Source: Allobosea sp.
GTDB lineage: Bacteria > Pseudomonadota > Alphaproteobacteria > Rhizobiales > Beijerinckiaceae
NCBI RefSeq assembly: GCF_017308075.1
Contig: NZ_JAFKFX010000040.1
Coordinates: 1-64,000, forward strand
Direction of reading: 5' to 3'
DNA length: 64,000 bases
This document shows, in pieces, positions 34,003 to 41,664 of the stretch. The translations under genes were made by a program, and so were the position numbers. The stretch's first letter is position 1. Every line of letters begins with the position of its first letter. The notes below the pieces were generated by a model. It made no database searches and was not told where the DNA came from. It worked only from the letters and a program-made list of their open reading frames with translations.

Positions 34003-34785
34003 TCAGCTCATCTGCGAGCGGTTGCGGCCGATCAGCGGGTATTGCTCGGCCTCGTAGATCTGGCCGGAGACCGGGGCGCTGTCGTCCGAGAGCCAGAAGG
34101 CGGTATGGGCGGCGATCTCCTCGGGCTGCATCAGCCGGCCGGTCGGTGCGAACAGGGCGGAGACGTCCTTCTCCCAGCCGGGTTTGCGGCCATGACGCTG
34201 CTGCGTCGCGTCCTCATTGGCGGTGAAGGTCCAGCCGACATTGAGCTGATTGACGCGGATCCGCTCGCTGCCGAGCGCGTCGGCGAGATTGCGCGTCATG
34301 GTTGTCAGCGCGCCCTTGGACATCGAATAGACCGTGAGGTCGGACTGGCCGCAGAGCGCGTTGATCGATCCGACGGTGACGATGGCTCCGCCCGATTTCT
34401 GCAGGCGGAAGGCGCGGATCGCGGCCTCGGCGCAGAGCAGGGGCGCGCGGGTGTTGATGGCAAAGACATGGTCGAAGAAGGCCGCGGTGCTCTCGCCGAT
34501 GACGCCGCGCGGATAGATGCCGGCATTGTTCACAAGCCCGTCGATGCGGCCGAAGGCCTTGCAGGTCGCGTCGACCAGCGCTTGGGCCGTCGCGGGCTCG
34601 GCAAGGTCGCCGGCGACCCCGTGGCAGCCGCTGCCGAGCTTGCTGCAGGCGGCCTTGACCTCATTCTCGTCGCGGCCATGGACCAGCACCCTGGCGCCTT
34701 CGGCGAGGAGCCGCCGCGCCATTGCCTGGCCGATTCCGGTCGAGGAACCGGTGACGAGAATGGCCTTGCCTGCGAGTCCTTGCAT
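34003..34785 (-). CDS. SDR family oxidoreductase
   Basis: A 260-residue classical SDR: TGSSTGIGQAMA nucleotide loop, LVHGRDENEV (arginine, NADP preference), NNAGIYPRG, the VGSINALCG serine region and the catalytic YSMSKGAL. The C-terminus (PEEIAAHTAFWLSDDSAPVS) is typical of 3-ketoacyl reductase-like or sugar dehydrogenases. The substrate is unknown. It is upstream of the phosphotransferase on the same strand, so the two may form an operon. The leading bases around MQGLAGKAI carry a GGAGACAAG ribosome binding site. Confidence 0.85.
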   Translation of the reverse strand: MQGLAGKAILVTGSSTGIGQAMARRLLAEGARVLVHGRDENEVKAACSKLGSGCHGVAGDLAEPATAQALVDATCKAFGRIDGLVNNAGIYPRGVIGESTAAFFDHVFAINTRAPLLCAEAAIRAFRLQKSGGAIVTVGSINALCGQSDLTVYSMSKGALTTMTRNLADALGSERIRVNQLNVGWTFTANEDATQQRHGRKPGWEKDVSALFAPTGRLMQPEEIAAHTAFWLSDDSAPVSGQIYEAEQYPLIGRNRSQMS

Positions 34786-34990
34786 GTCTTGTCTCCGTTC
34801 GGGTCGCCGATCTTAGTAGCCTGCAGTCGCGGCGACGTCATGACCGCGAGGCCGCCTTGGCCGGCGGCCGGTACCTGCTCCGATCCCCGCGAGGACGAGC
34901 GAACATGCCGCACCCGTCAGGGCGGCCGGCTTGTGGGAAACGGGCCGCGGCCTCTGGCCGGACCGGGCCGAGGGGACTAGGTTGCCGGCC

Positions 34991-35428
34991 ATGCCGCTTC
35001 ATCTGCTCAAGCTCTGCGTCGGCGCCGAATCGATCAGCGATCTTGAGGAATGGATCGCCGAGCGGCAGGCGCAGCGCCGCGCCCGCGGCGAGCCGGCCGA
35101 ACAGCTCCATACCACCCGCATGGTGCCGAAGCGGATCGAGGAGATCGTCTCCGGCGGCTCGCTCTACTGGGTGATCAAGGGCCAGCTCAGCGCCCGCCAG
35201 CGCCTGATCGATATCCGCCCCTTCACCGATGCCGAGGGTATCGGACGTTGCCATCTGGTGATGGAGCCGGTGGTCGTTCCGGTCGAGCCCCGGCCGTACC
35301 GGCCGTTCCAGGGCTGGCGCTATCTGCAGGACAAGGACGCGCCGCGCGACATCGACGGCCGCAGCGGCGATCTTGGCGCCATGCCCGAGCAGATGCGGCG
35401 CGAGCTGGCGGAACTCGGGCTGCTGTAG
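34991..35428 (+). CDS. DUF1489 family protein
   Basis: A 145-residue protein beginning MPLHLLKLCVGAESISDLEE, with TTRMVPKRIEEIVSGGSLYW and VIKGQLSARQRLIDIRPF, then GWRYLQDKDAPRDID. This is the full DUF1489 pattern, found across alphaproteobacteria and of unknown function. The ATG at MPLHLL is the conserved family start; the ORF upstream of it is open by chance. It is divergent from the SDR gene. Confidence 0.85.
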   Translation: MPLHLLKLCVGAESISDLEEWIAERQAQRRARGEPAEQLHTTRMVPKRIEEIVSGGSLYWVIKGQLSARQRLIDIRPFTDAEGIGRCHLVMEPVVVPVEPRPYRPFQGWRYLQDKDAPRDIDGRSGDLGAMPEQMRRELAELGLL

Positions 35429-35570
35429 CGCGGGCCCCGCAGCCGCGCGATGCCGGGCATGCCGGCCGCGGCAGAGTACGGTATTTGACTCTCGCTGCGC
35501 GACTCAGGCGTTCTCGGGCCGGAGGCCGCCGAGGGCGGTACTCCGCGACGACAGCCTGGGGGAAACAACG

Positions 35571-36053
35571 ATGATGCCGATCCGCTTTGCCGCTGCGGTC
35601 CTGGCCGCATGTGTCGCCATGCCGTTTCAGGGCCTGGCGGCGATGCCGCTCTCTTCCGCCGCTCCGCTTGTCTCGGCTGCGGCACCCGATCTCGTCGTCA
35701 AGACCAGCGGCGCGGTCGTCCGGAGCGGCGCTGCCGTCGGCCCGCGGGGCGGCGCTGTGGCGGGGCGCAGCTATGCTGCCCGCGGGCCGCAGGGCAATGT
35801 CGCCGTGGGCAGGAGCACCACGGTGGTGCGTCCGGGCCGCCGGCCGCCCGCCGCTGCGGGCGCGGTTTGGGTTCGCCCGACGAGCTACTGGTGGCATCCG
35901 GGCATGGCCGTCGTCTCCGGAGCGGCGATCGGCTTCGTCGCGGCCACGGCGGCCACGGCCTATGCGACCTCGCCGGCGCCGGCGCCAGGCTATTGCTGGT
36001 ACTATACCAACCCCGAGCGCACCCAGGGCTTCTGGGACGTCTGTCCGCGCTGA
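35571..36053 (+). CDS. Exported alanine/glycine-rich protein
   Basis: A 160-residue protein with a signal peptide (PIRFAAAVLAACVAMPFQG, cleavage after LAA). The middle is low-complexity (SGAVVRSGAAVGPRGGAVAG), then a hydrophobic segment AVVSGAAIGFVAATAATAYA and a conserved-looking end PGYCWYYTNPERTQGFWDVC. I recognise this ending as recurring in small rhizobial exported proteins of unknown function. It is probably a small envelope protein with one membrane span. The first of two ATGs follows GGGGGAAAC. Upstream ORF extension in this frame is not protein-like. Confidence 0.65.
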   Translation: MMPIRFAAAVLAACVAMPFQGLAAMPLSSAAPLVSAAAPDLVVKTSGAVVRSGAAVGPRGGAVAGRSYAARGPQGNVAVGRSTTVVRPGRRPPAAAGAVWVRPTSYWWHPGMAVVSGAAIGFVAATAATAYATSPAPAPGYCWYYTNPERTQGFWDVCPR

Positions 36054-36105
36054 GCGCTTCGCGCGGCGCCTCCCCGGCGAGGCGCCTGCCGGTCCCGGCC
36101 CGGTC

Positions 36106-36954
36106 TCACACCCCGATATTGTCGATCAGCCGCGTGCCGCCCAGCCTCGCCGCCACGAGGATCCGGATCGGGCCATCGGCGAGCGAGGTCACGGGGGCGA
36201 GCGTCTGCGCATGCCGCGCCTCGAGGTAATCGAGCTCGAAGCCGGCAGTGATGATCTCGCTCTGGGCCTCGCCGACGGCGCGGAACAGGTCGTCGCGGTT
36301 GCGCAGCCGTGCCGCCAGCGCCTGCATGACGCGGTGGAGCAGCGGCGCCAGCGCCCGCTCCTCGGAGGAGAGGTAGCGGTTGCGCGAGGACATGGCGAGG
36401 CCGTCGGGCTCGCGGAAGGTGGCGAGCGGCACGATCTCGATGCCGAGATCGAGATCGGCGGCCATGCGGGTCACCACCTTGAGCTGCTGGTAGTCCTTCT
36501 CACCGAAGACCGCGAAATCGGCCCGGCTCTGGGTGAAGAGCTTGCAGCAAACCGTTGCGACGCCTTCGAAATGGGTCGGCCGGAAGCGGTCGTCGAGGCC
36601 GACGGCCGCCGGTCCGAGCAGCAGGATGCGCGTCGCGAAGCCCGCTGGATACATCTCCTCGACCGGCGGGAAGAAGATCGCGTCGGCGCCGACCTCGGCG
36701 AGCTGCGCCCGGTCGCTCTCGAAAGTCCGCGGATACTTCTTGAAGTCCTCGTGCGGGGCGAACTGCGTCGGGTTGACGAAGATCGAAACGATGACGTGTT
36801 TCGCGTGCTTCTGCGCCTCGGCCACCAGCGCGATATGGCCCTGATGCAGCGCGCCCATGGTCGGCACGAGCGCGACCTTCTCGCCAGCGGCGTGCCATCC
36901 GGCTACCGCGGCGCGCATCGCCTTGACCGACTCGAAAACCGCGACCTGCCCCAT
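36106..36954 (-). CDS. panC: Pantothenate synthetase
   Basis: A 282-residue enzyme joining pantoate and beta-alanine with ATP. Motifs: VALVPTMGALHQGHIALVAE (the HxGH nucleotide site), VSIFVNPTQFAPHEDFKKYP, the VFGEKDYQQLKVV KDYQQ site and EPDGLAMSSRNRYLS. The length is typical. The start MGQVAVFES has GGGAG ahead; a longer reading is less likely. panB is not next to it. It lies tail-to-tail with the exported protein gene. Confidence 0.93.
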   Translation of the reverse strand: MGQVAVFESVKAMRAAVAGWHAAGEKVALVPTMGALHQGHIALVAEAQKHAKHVIVSIFVNPTQFAPHEDFKKYPRTFESDRAQLAEVGADAIFFPPVEEMYPAGFATRILLLGPAAVGLDDRFRPTHFEGVATVCCKLFTQSRADFAVFGEKDYQQLKVVTRMAADLDLGIEIVPLATFREPDGLAMSSRNRYLSSEERALAPLLHRVMQALAARLRNRDDLFRAVGEAQSEIITAGFELDYLEARHAQTLAPVTSLADGPIRILVAARLGGTRLIDNIGV

Positions 36955-37154
36955 GCCGTTTCTCCCGGGCAGTGTCCGCGAAGTAGGGTCACTTCCGCGC
37001 ACCGAGATGCCCAATCCATTGCGTTGAGCGGCTTTCGACCGTCCGACCGAGGCTGGCCAAACGGAAGGCGCGCTGTCGGACGGGTAGCAAATGCCGGCGG
37101 CGCGGCCAATATCTTCGGAAGAGGCGAATCCCGGCGAGCGACTTGGCGAGGGAC

Positions 37155-37904
37155 ATGGCGAACGAAGACGGCAAGGCAGTAGGCAAGGCGAGGGAGACGC
37201 GACCGAGCGAGGGCGCGGCGCGCTCGAAGCCCGGCGAGATCGACCGCTTCCTCGGGGCGGCGAAGCAGCTCGCTCCGCTCGCGACCGGCCAGGCCGGCCG
37301 GCTGGTCTTCGCGCTCGACGCCACGATGAGCCGCCAGCCGAGCTGGGATCTCGCCTGCTCGCTGCAGGGCAGGATGTTCGAGGTCGCCGACAGGACCGGC
37401 GGCCTCGCGGTCCAGCTGGTCTATTTCCGCGGCCTTGCCGAATGCCGGGCCTCGGGCTGGATCGGCGAGCCGCGGCGCCTGACCGGTCTGATGAACGGTA
37501 TCGCCTGCCAGGGCGGGCAGACCCAGATCGGCCGCGTGCTGGCCCATATCCGCGACGAGGAAAGGCGGGTTCCGATCCGCGCCTTCGTCTATGTCGGCGA
37601 TGCGATGGAGGAGGAGGTCGACAGGCTCTGCGCGCTCGCCGGCGAGCTCGGCCTGCGCGGGGTACGCGGCTTCGTCTTCCAGGAAGGCTTCGACCCGGCG
37701 GCGAGCGCGGCCTTCGCCGAAATCGCGCGGCTGACCGGCGGGGCGCATGCGCGCTTCGACGTCAACGCCCCGAACTCGCTGCTCGAATTGCTGCGCGGTG
37801 CCGCGGCCTATGCCAGCGGCGGCCGCGAGGCGCTGCTGCGGCTGGCGGGCGCGAGCCCGGCCGCCCAAGGTTTGCTGACGGCGATGGAGGGCCGCAAATC
37901 GTGA
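37155..37904 (+). CDS. VWA-like domain protein
   Basis: A 249-residue protein. After a charged N-terminus, residues 50-200 fold like a von Willebrand A domain: LVFALDATMSRQPSWDLACS (a DxTxS-type metal site), LAVQLVYFRG, QTQIGRVLAHI and VPIRAFVYVGDAM, where the last aspartate is in the usual MIDAS position. No signal peptide is seen. GAGGGAC precedes the ATG. Its stop overlaps the GTG start of a membrane J-domain protein in a GTGA arrangement, so the two are translated together and probably work together. Function unknown. Confidence 0.75.
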   Translation: MANEDGKAVGKARETRPSEGAARSKPGEIDRFLGAAKQLAPLATGQAGRLVFALDATMSRQPSWDLACSLQGRMFEVADRTGGLAVQLVYFRGLAECRASGWIGEPRRLTGLMNGIACQGGQTQIGRVLAHIRDEERRVPIRAFVYVGDAMEEEVDRLCALAGELGLRGVRGFVFQEGFDPAASAAFAEIARLTGGAHARFDVNAPNSLLELLRGAAAYASGGREALLRLAGASPAAQGLLTAMEGRKS

Positions 37905-38629
37905 CGCTGCTCTACGGCATCGCAGCCGTCATCCTGGTCTGGTATTTTTCAAAGCTCTTCGCGGGTGCCGACCCGAAGAAACTGGTCAGGCTCGGCAAGG
38001 TCGTCGGCGGCACGGCGGCGCTCGCCGTGGCCGGGCTGATGATGCTGCGCGGGCGCCTCGACATGGCGATCTTCATGGGCGGCCTTGGCGCCTGGCTGTT
38101 CGGCTGGAGCGCCTATGGGCCGGGCGGGCTCAAAATGCCGGATTGGGCCAAGGACTGGGGCGGAACGAAATCCGCAGGCCGCTCCAAGGTCGCTTCGGTC
38201 CTGCTCGCCATGGAACTCGACCATGACAGCGGCGGCGTCACCGGAAAGGTGCAGGCCGGCGGTTTCGCCGGCCGCGATCTCGACGAACTCAATCTCGGCG
38301 AGCTCAGCGTGCTGATGCGCGAATGCCTCGCGACGGACCCGGACGGGGCCCGGCTGCTAGAGGCTTATCTCGACCGCCGGGCGCCCGGCTGGCGTGAAGA
38401 CGCTGATCGACACCGAGACCCGGGGCAGGGCCGCGCGCCTGGCGCGGGCGCGATGACGGATCAGGAGGCCTACGAGATCCTGGGGCTTCAGCCGGGCGCG
38501 GGGGAGGAGGCGGTTCGCGAGGCCCATAGGGCTTTGATGAAACGCATCCATCCTGACGCCGGGGGTACCAGCGGCCTTGCCGCCCGCGTCAATCAGGCCA
38601 AGGATACCTTGCTGAAGAAACATGGCTGA
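37901..38629 (+). CDS. Membrane-anchored J-domain protein
   Basis: A 242-residue protein with an N-terminal membrane part (LLYGIAAVILVWYFSKLFAG; GTAALAVAGLMMLRG; MAIFMGGLGAWLFGWSAYGP), a cytoplasmic linker (ELDHDSGGVTGKVQAGGFAG) and a C-terminal J domain: DQEAYEILGLQPGAGEEAV, then ALMKRIHPDAGGTSG. The HPD tripeptide that stimulates DnaK is present. This arrangement resembles the TIM14/Pam18-type membrane J proteins. It starts at GTG overlapping the VWA gene by four bases. It probably recruits DnaK to the membrane; the client is unknown. Confidence 0.8.
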   Translation: MTLLYGIAAVILVWYFSKLFAGADPKKLVRLGKVVGGTAALAVAGLMMLRGRLDMAIFMGGLGAWLFGWSAYGPGGLKMPDWAKDWGGTKSAGRSKVASVLLAMELDHDSGGVTGKVQAGGFAGRDLDELNLGELSVLMRECLATDPDGARLLEAYLDRRAPGWREDADRHRDPGQGRAPGAGAMTDQEAYEILGLQPGAGEEAVREAHRALMKRIHPDAGGTSGLAARVNQAKDTLLKKHG

Positions 38630-38647
38630 GTTCCTTCTCTGGTCCGG

Positions 38648-40312
38648 TTAGCCGCGGGTCGCGAAGCAGGCGAAGCCGCCGCGCTTGAGCTGGGCGCAGG
38701 CCTTCTCGGCGTCCTTGGACTCCTCGAAGCCGGCGAAGCGAGCGCGATAGAGGGTGGTGCCGCGCGACTCGACCTTCTGGGTGAAGGGCGATGCGTCGGC
38801 GAGCGGGCCGGCAGCCTTGGCGCGGGCCCGGGCAAGGATGTCCCTGGCCTTCGATTCATCGTCGGTGGCGCCGAGCTGGATCACCCATTTCGAGGCCGGT
38901 GCGGCCTTTTCCACGGGGCGCGCGGCGGGCTTGGGCTCGCTCGCCTCGATCTTGCGCGGCTCGGGCTGGGCCAACGCGACCTGGGCGGCGGGCGCCGGCT
39001 CGGCGACCTTGGCGATCGAGGAGGTGGTGTCGACATTCGCCGGCGGGCGCAGGACCTTGCCATCGGCGGCCGGGGCGCCGATCGACCAGCGCATCGCGGA
39101 CGGGGTCGTCGTGGCGCTGACCGGGCGCATGCCGGAAAGCTGCAGCGGCTGGCCGGCGCTGGCCGAGATCGTGCGCGGCGGCGCGATCGGGGTGGTGGTC
39201 GGCGTCGCGGCATAGGCGCGGGCGGCGGCGGGCAGTTCGGGCTCGATGCGCGGGCGCGGCACCGGCATCGGGGCGGGCTCGGGCGCCTGGGCGACGACAG
39301 CCTGCGCGGCGGCAGCCTGGGCGATAGCCGCCGGCCGGGCCGGCGGTTCCGGCGCGACGGCGGGCGCCGCGATGCGGGCGCGTTCCGGTTGCGGCTCGGG
39401 CGCTTCGGCGACCATCGGGGCGCTGCGGCCGCCGCTGGTGGCGCGGGGCAGGGCGGCGACCACGAGATCGGCCATCACCTTGTCGCGGGCGGCGCCGGAG
39501 CGGCCGCCGAGCACCACGGAGACGACATGGCGGCCATCGGCCTTGGCCGAGGTCATCAGGTTGAAGCCCGAGGCCCGGGTGTAGCCGGTCTTGATGCCGT
39601 CCACACCCTCGATGCGGCCGAGCAGCTTGTTGTGGTTGCGGTAGGCGCCGCCCGCATAGTTGAAGACGCGCGTTCCGAACATCGGATAGTAGCGCGGGAA
39701 GCGCTCCTGGATGGCGCGGGCGAGGATGGTCAGATCGCGCGCCGTCGTGATGTTCGGCGGATCATGCGGCAGGCCGTGGGCGTTGTAGAAGGTCGTGCGG
39801 CTCATGCCGAGCGAACGGGCGCGGGCGGTCATCATCCGCGCGAACTCGTCCTCGGAGCCGCCGACATTCTCGGCGACGGTGGTCGCGACGTCGTTGGCGG
39901 ATTTCGTGATCAGGGCGAGGATCGCGTCCCGGACGGCGATCGTCTCGCCCGGCTCGAAGCCGATCTTCGACGGCGCCTCGCGGGCGGCGTTGGCCGAGAC
40001 CTTGAGCGGGGAGTCCATGCTCAGCCGGCCGCGCTCGAGCTGCTCGAACAGCAGATAGAGCGTCATCACCTTGGTGATCGAGGCGGGGATGCGCGCCGCA
40101 TCCTCGTTGACCGCGTGCAGGGTGCGGCCGCTCTTGGCGTCGACCACCATCGCGGCATAGGGCGGGGCGTAGCCGCCGCTGACCTGGCGCCGCTTCTTGC
40201 GGGCCGCCTCAGCGGGGGAAGCCGTCGCGACCAGGGTCACGGCAGCGACACTCACCAGACCGATGAACGCGAACCAGCGTCCGCGCCCGGTACCAACGCA
40301 ACCAGAAGCCAT
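38648..40312 (-). CDS. D-alanyl-D-alanine carboxypeptidase with C-terminal SPOR domain
   Basis: A 554-residue exported penicillin-binding protein. Signal peptide: FAFIGLVSVAAVTLVATASP. The S11 peptidase domain has all three active-site motifs: ASITKVM (Ser78, Lys81), KSAN (Ser138-Asn140) and KTGYTRASG (Lys241). Residues 290-465 are a long proline/alanine-rich linker. The last 80 residues are a SPOR domain (WVIQLGATDDESKARDILAR, TLYRARFAGFEESKDAEKA), which binds denuded glycan at division sites. So it probably trims pentapeptides at the septum. The ATG is preceded by GGCGGGTTTC. It is divergent from the phasin gene. Confidence 0.9.
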   Translation of the reverse strand: MASGCVGTGRGRWFAFIGLVSVAAVTLVATASPAEAARKKRRQVSGGYAPPYAAMVVDAKSGRTLHAVNEDAARIPASITKVMTLYLLFEQLERGRLSMDSPLKVSANAAREAPSKIGFEPGETIAVRDAILALITKSANDVATTVAENVGGSEDEFARMMTARARSLGMSRTTFYNAHGLPHDPPNITTARDLTILARAIQERFPRYYPMFGTRVFNYAGGAYRNHNKLLGRIEGVDGIKTGYTRASGFNLMTSAKADGRHVVSVVLGGRSGAARDKVMADLVVAALPRATSGGRSAPMVAEAPEPQPERARIAAPAVAPEPPARPAAIAQAAAAQAVVAQAPEPAPMPVPRPRIEPELPAAARAYAATPTTTPIAPPRTISASAGQPLQLSGMRPVSATTTPSAMRWSIGAPAADGKVLRPPANVDTTSSIAKVAEPAPAAQVALAQPEPRKIEASEPKPAARPVEKAAPASKWVIQLGATDDESKARDILARARAKAAGPLADASPFTQKVESRGTTLYRARFAGFEESKDAEKACAQLKRGGFACFATRG

Positions 40313-40488
40313 GAAACCCGCCTCAACTCGACACTACAGCCCCCGCAGCGCCTGAAACTCGACGTGGCGGGAAGGACACACTCAGAGAGGTTAGAGCGAT
40401 GCGGTTACGGAGGTGTTAAGCCTGCCGGCCGGTCCTCGGTATTGCTGCGAACCATTCCCTCGACGGGCTGGGCAGCTTTGCATTTGAT

Positions 40489-40500
40489 GCATTGCAATGC
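40489..40500. promoter_or_regulatory. 12-base palindrome upstream of the phasin promoter
   Basis: GCATTGCAATGC is a perfect palindrome ending five bases before the -35 box; TGCATTTGATGCA partly overlaps it on the left. TGC/GCA-rich palindromes are the kind of site bound by PhaR, the repressor of phasin genes in related bacteria. Confidence 0.45.
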
Positions 40501-40504
40501 GTTC

Positions 40505-40532
40505 TTGACTTTTATGTTGCGGTGCACAATAT
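40505..40532 (+). promoter_or_regulatory. Sigma-70-type promoter of the phasin gene
   Basis: TTGACT is followed after 16 bases by CAATAT, a good -35/-10 pair, about 110 bases ahead of the phasin ATG. The 327-base gap between the carboxypeptidase gene and the phasin gene holds this promoter, the adjoining palindrome and no other gene. Confidence 0.5.
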
Positions 40533-40639
40533 GAAGGCGGTCCCCGGTGATGAGCGTTTCATCCGACCTTGGGGCGAGGAACCTGGGCCGCAAGGCTCGC
40601 CAGCAAGAGGCGGCGTCCCCGAGGCGCTGTGGGAAAAAC

Positions 40640-40984
40640 ATGATCCAGCAGTTCGAGACCATCCAGAAGGCCTCCAAAGAGAACGTCGACGCCGCTCTGA
40701 AGTCGTTCGGCGCCACCTCGAAGGGCGTCCAGACGCTCGCCGTCGAGGCCACCGACTATGCCAAGAAGTCGTTCGAGGCCGGCACGGCCGCGATCGAGAA
40801 GCTCGCCGGCGTCAAGACGCTGGACAAGGCCATCGAGATCCAGAGCGACTACGTCAAGACCGCTTTCGAGGGCTATGTCGCCCAGGTCACCAAGATGGGC
40901 GAGCTCTTCTCGGCCATCGCCAAGGACGCCTACAAGCCGTTCGAAGGCATCGTCGCCAAGTCGGTTCCGACCCCGGCCAAGTGA
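40640..40984 (+). CDS. Phasin family protein
   Basis: A 114-residue helical protein of the phasin family (Phasin_2 type): MIQQFETIQKASKENVDAAL, SKGVQTLAVEATDYAKKSFE, AIEIQSDYVKTAFEGYVAQV and MGELFSAIAKDAYKPFE. Phasins coat polyhydroxybutyrate granules and help their synthesis; some paralogues act as general small stress-type proteins. The start at MIQQFE follows GGGAAAAAC; the earlier in-frame ATG has no family similarity. It has its own promoter and a strong terminator, so it is a single-gene transcript that is probably abundant. Confidence 0.88.
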   Translation: MIQQFETIQKASKENVDAALKSFGATSKGVQTLAVEATDYAKKSFEAGTAAIEKLAGVKTLDKAIEIQSDYVKTAFEGYVAQVTKMGELFSAIAKDAYKPFEGIVAKSVPTPAK

Positions 40985-41041
40985 TCTGCACGGCATGAGC
41001 CGAAGGCCGGCATCGCGCCGGCCGCAGCAACGCGATCTACG

Positions 41042-41068
41042 AAAGCCCGGCCAAAGGCCGGGCTTTTT
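41042..41068 (+). terminator. Rho-independent terminator of the phasin gene
   Basis: AAAGCCCGGCC, a three-base loop AAA, then GGCCGGGCTTTTT: an 11-base stem followed by a T-run, about 57 bases after the phasin stop. Confidence 0.9.
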
Positions 41069-41201
41069 GCATGGCGGATACAGGTTGTGGGCGTTCGTGC
41101 GGAACGGGCTGGCGAAGCCGGCGCGACGCCTGTAAATTCTCGGGCGAAGCACTATCTTGGGGTCTAGCGCCGAAAGAGAACTCTTGAGCCAAGCAGCCAT
41201 C

Positions 41202-41618
41202 ATGCCGATCGAAACGGACCTTCCTGCCGGCACCCGCCCGGTGGAGCGCCTCGGCCGGATCGAGCCCCGGCTGGCGAGCAAGCCGCGCCCGCCGGCGATC
41301 CCGGTGGATGGTGGCCGGGACGGCAGCGGCACCGGCGCCGCGGTCCTGACCCGGACGCGCACCCGCAAGCCCAATCTCTACCGCGTCCTCATCCTCAACG
41401 ACGATTACACGCCGATGGAATTCGTCGTGCATGTGCTGGAACGCTTCTTCAACAAGGACCGGGCCGAGGCGACGCGGATCATGATGCATGTCCACCAGAA
41501 CGGCGTCGGCGAATGCGGCGTCTTCACCTACGAGGTCGCCGAGACCAAGGTGACGCTGGTGATGGATCTCGCCCGCAAGCACATGCATCCGCTGCAATGC
41601 GTGATGGAGAAGAAGTGA
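41202..41618 (+). CDS. clpS: ATP-dependent Clp protease adaptor ClpS
   Basis: A 138-residue ClpS. The core matches well: [52 protein letters not shown]-like [11 protein letters not shown] and [12 protein letters not shown]. It delivers N-degron substrates to ClpA; DDYTPMEF and the VHQNG histidine form the N-end residue pocket. A basic, proline-rich N-terminal extension of about 60 residues is longer than in Escherichia coli. A TTG six codons earlier with AAGAG ahead is a possible alternative start. clpA follows 46 bases later. Confidence 0.92.
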   Translation: MPIETDLPAGTRPVERLGRIEPRLASKPRPPAIPVDGGRDGSGTGAAVLTRTRTRKPNLYRVLILNDDYTPMEFVVHVLERFFNKDRAEATRIMMHVHQNGVGECGVFTYEVAETKVTLVMDLARKHMHPLQCVMEKK

Positions 41619-41664
41619 TCTTGAACGCCACCATTTCCCGAGAACTGGATCAGGAGCGCTGACC

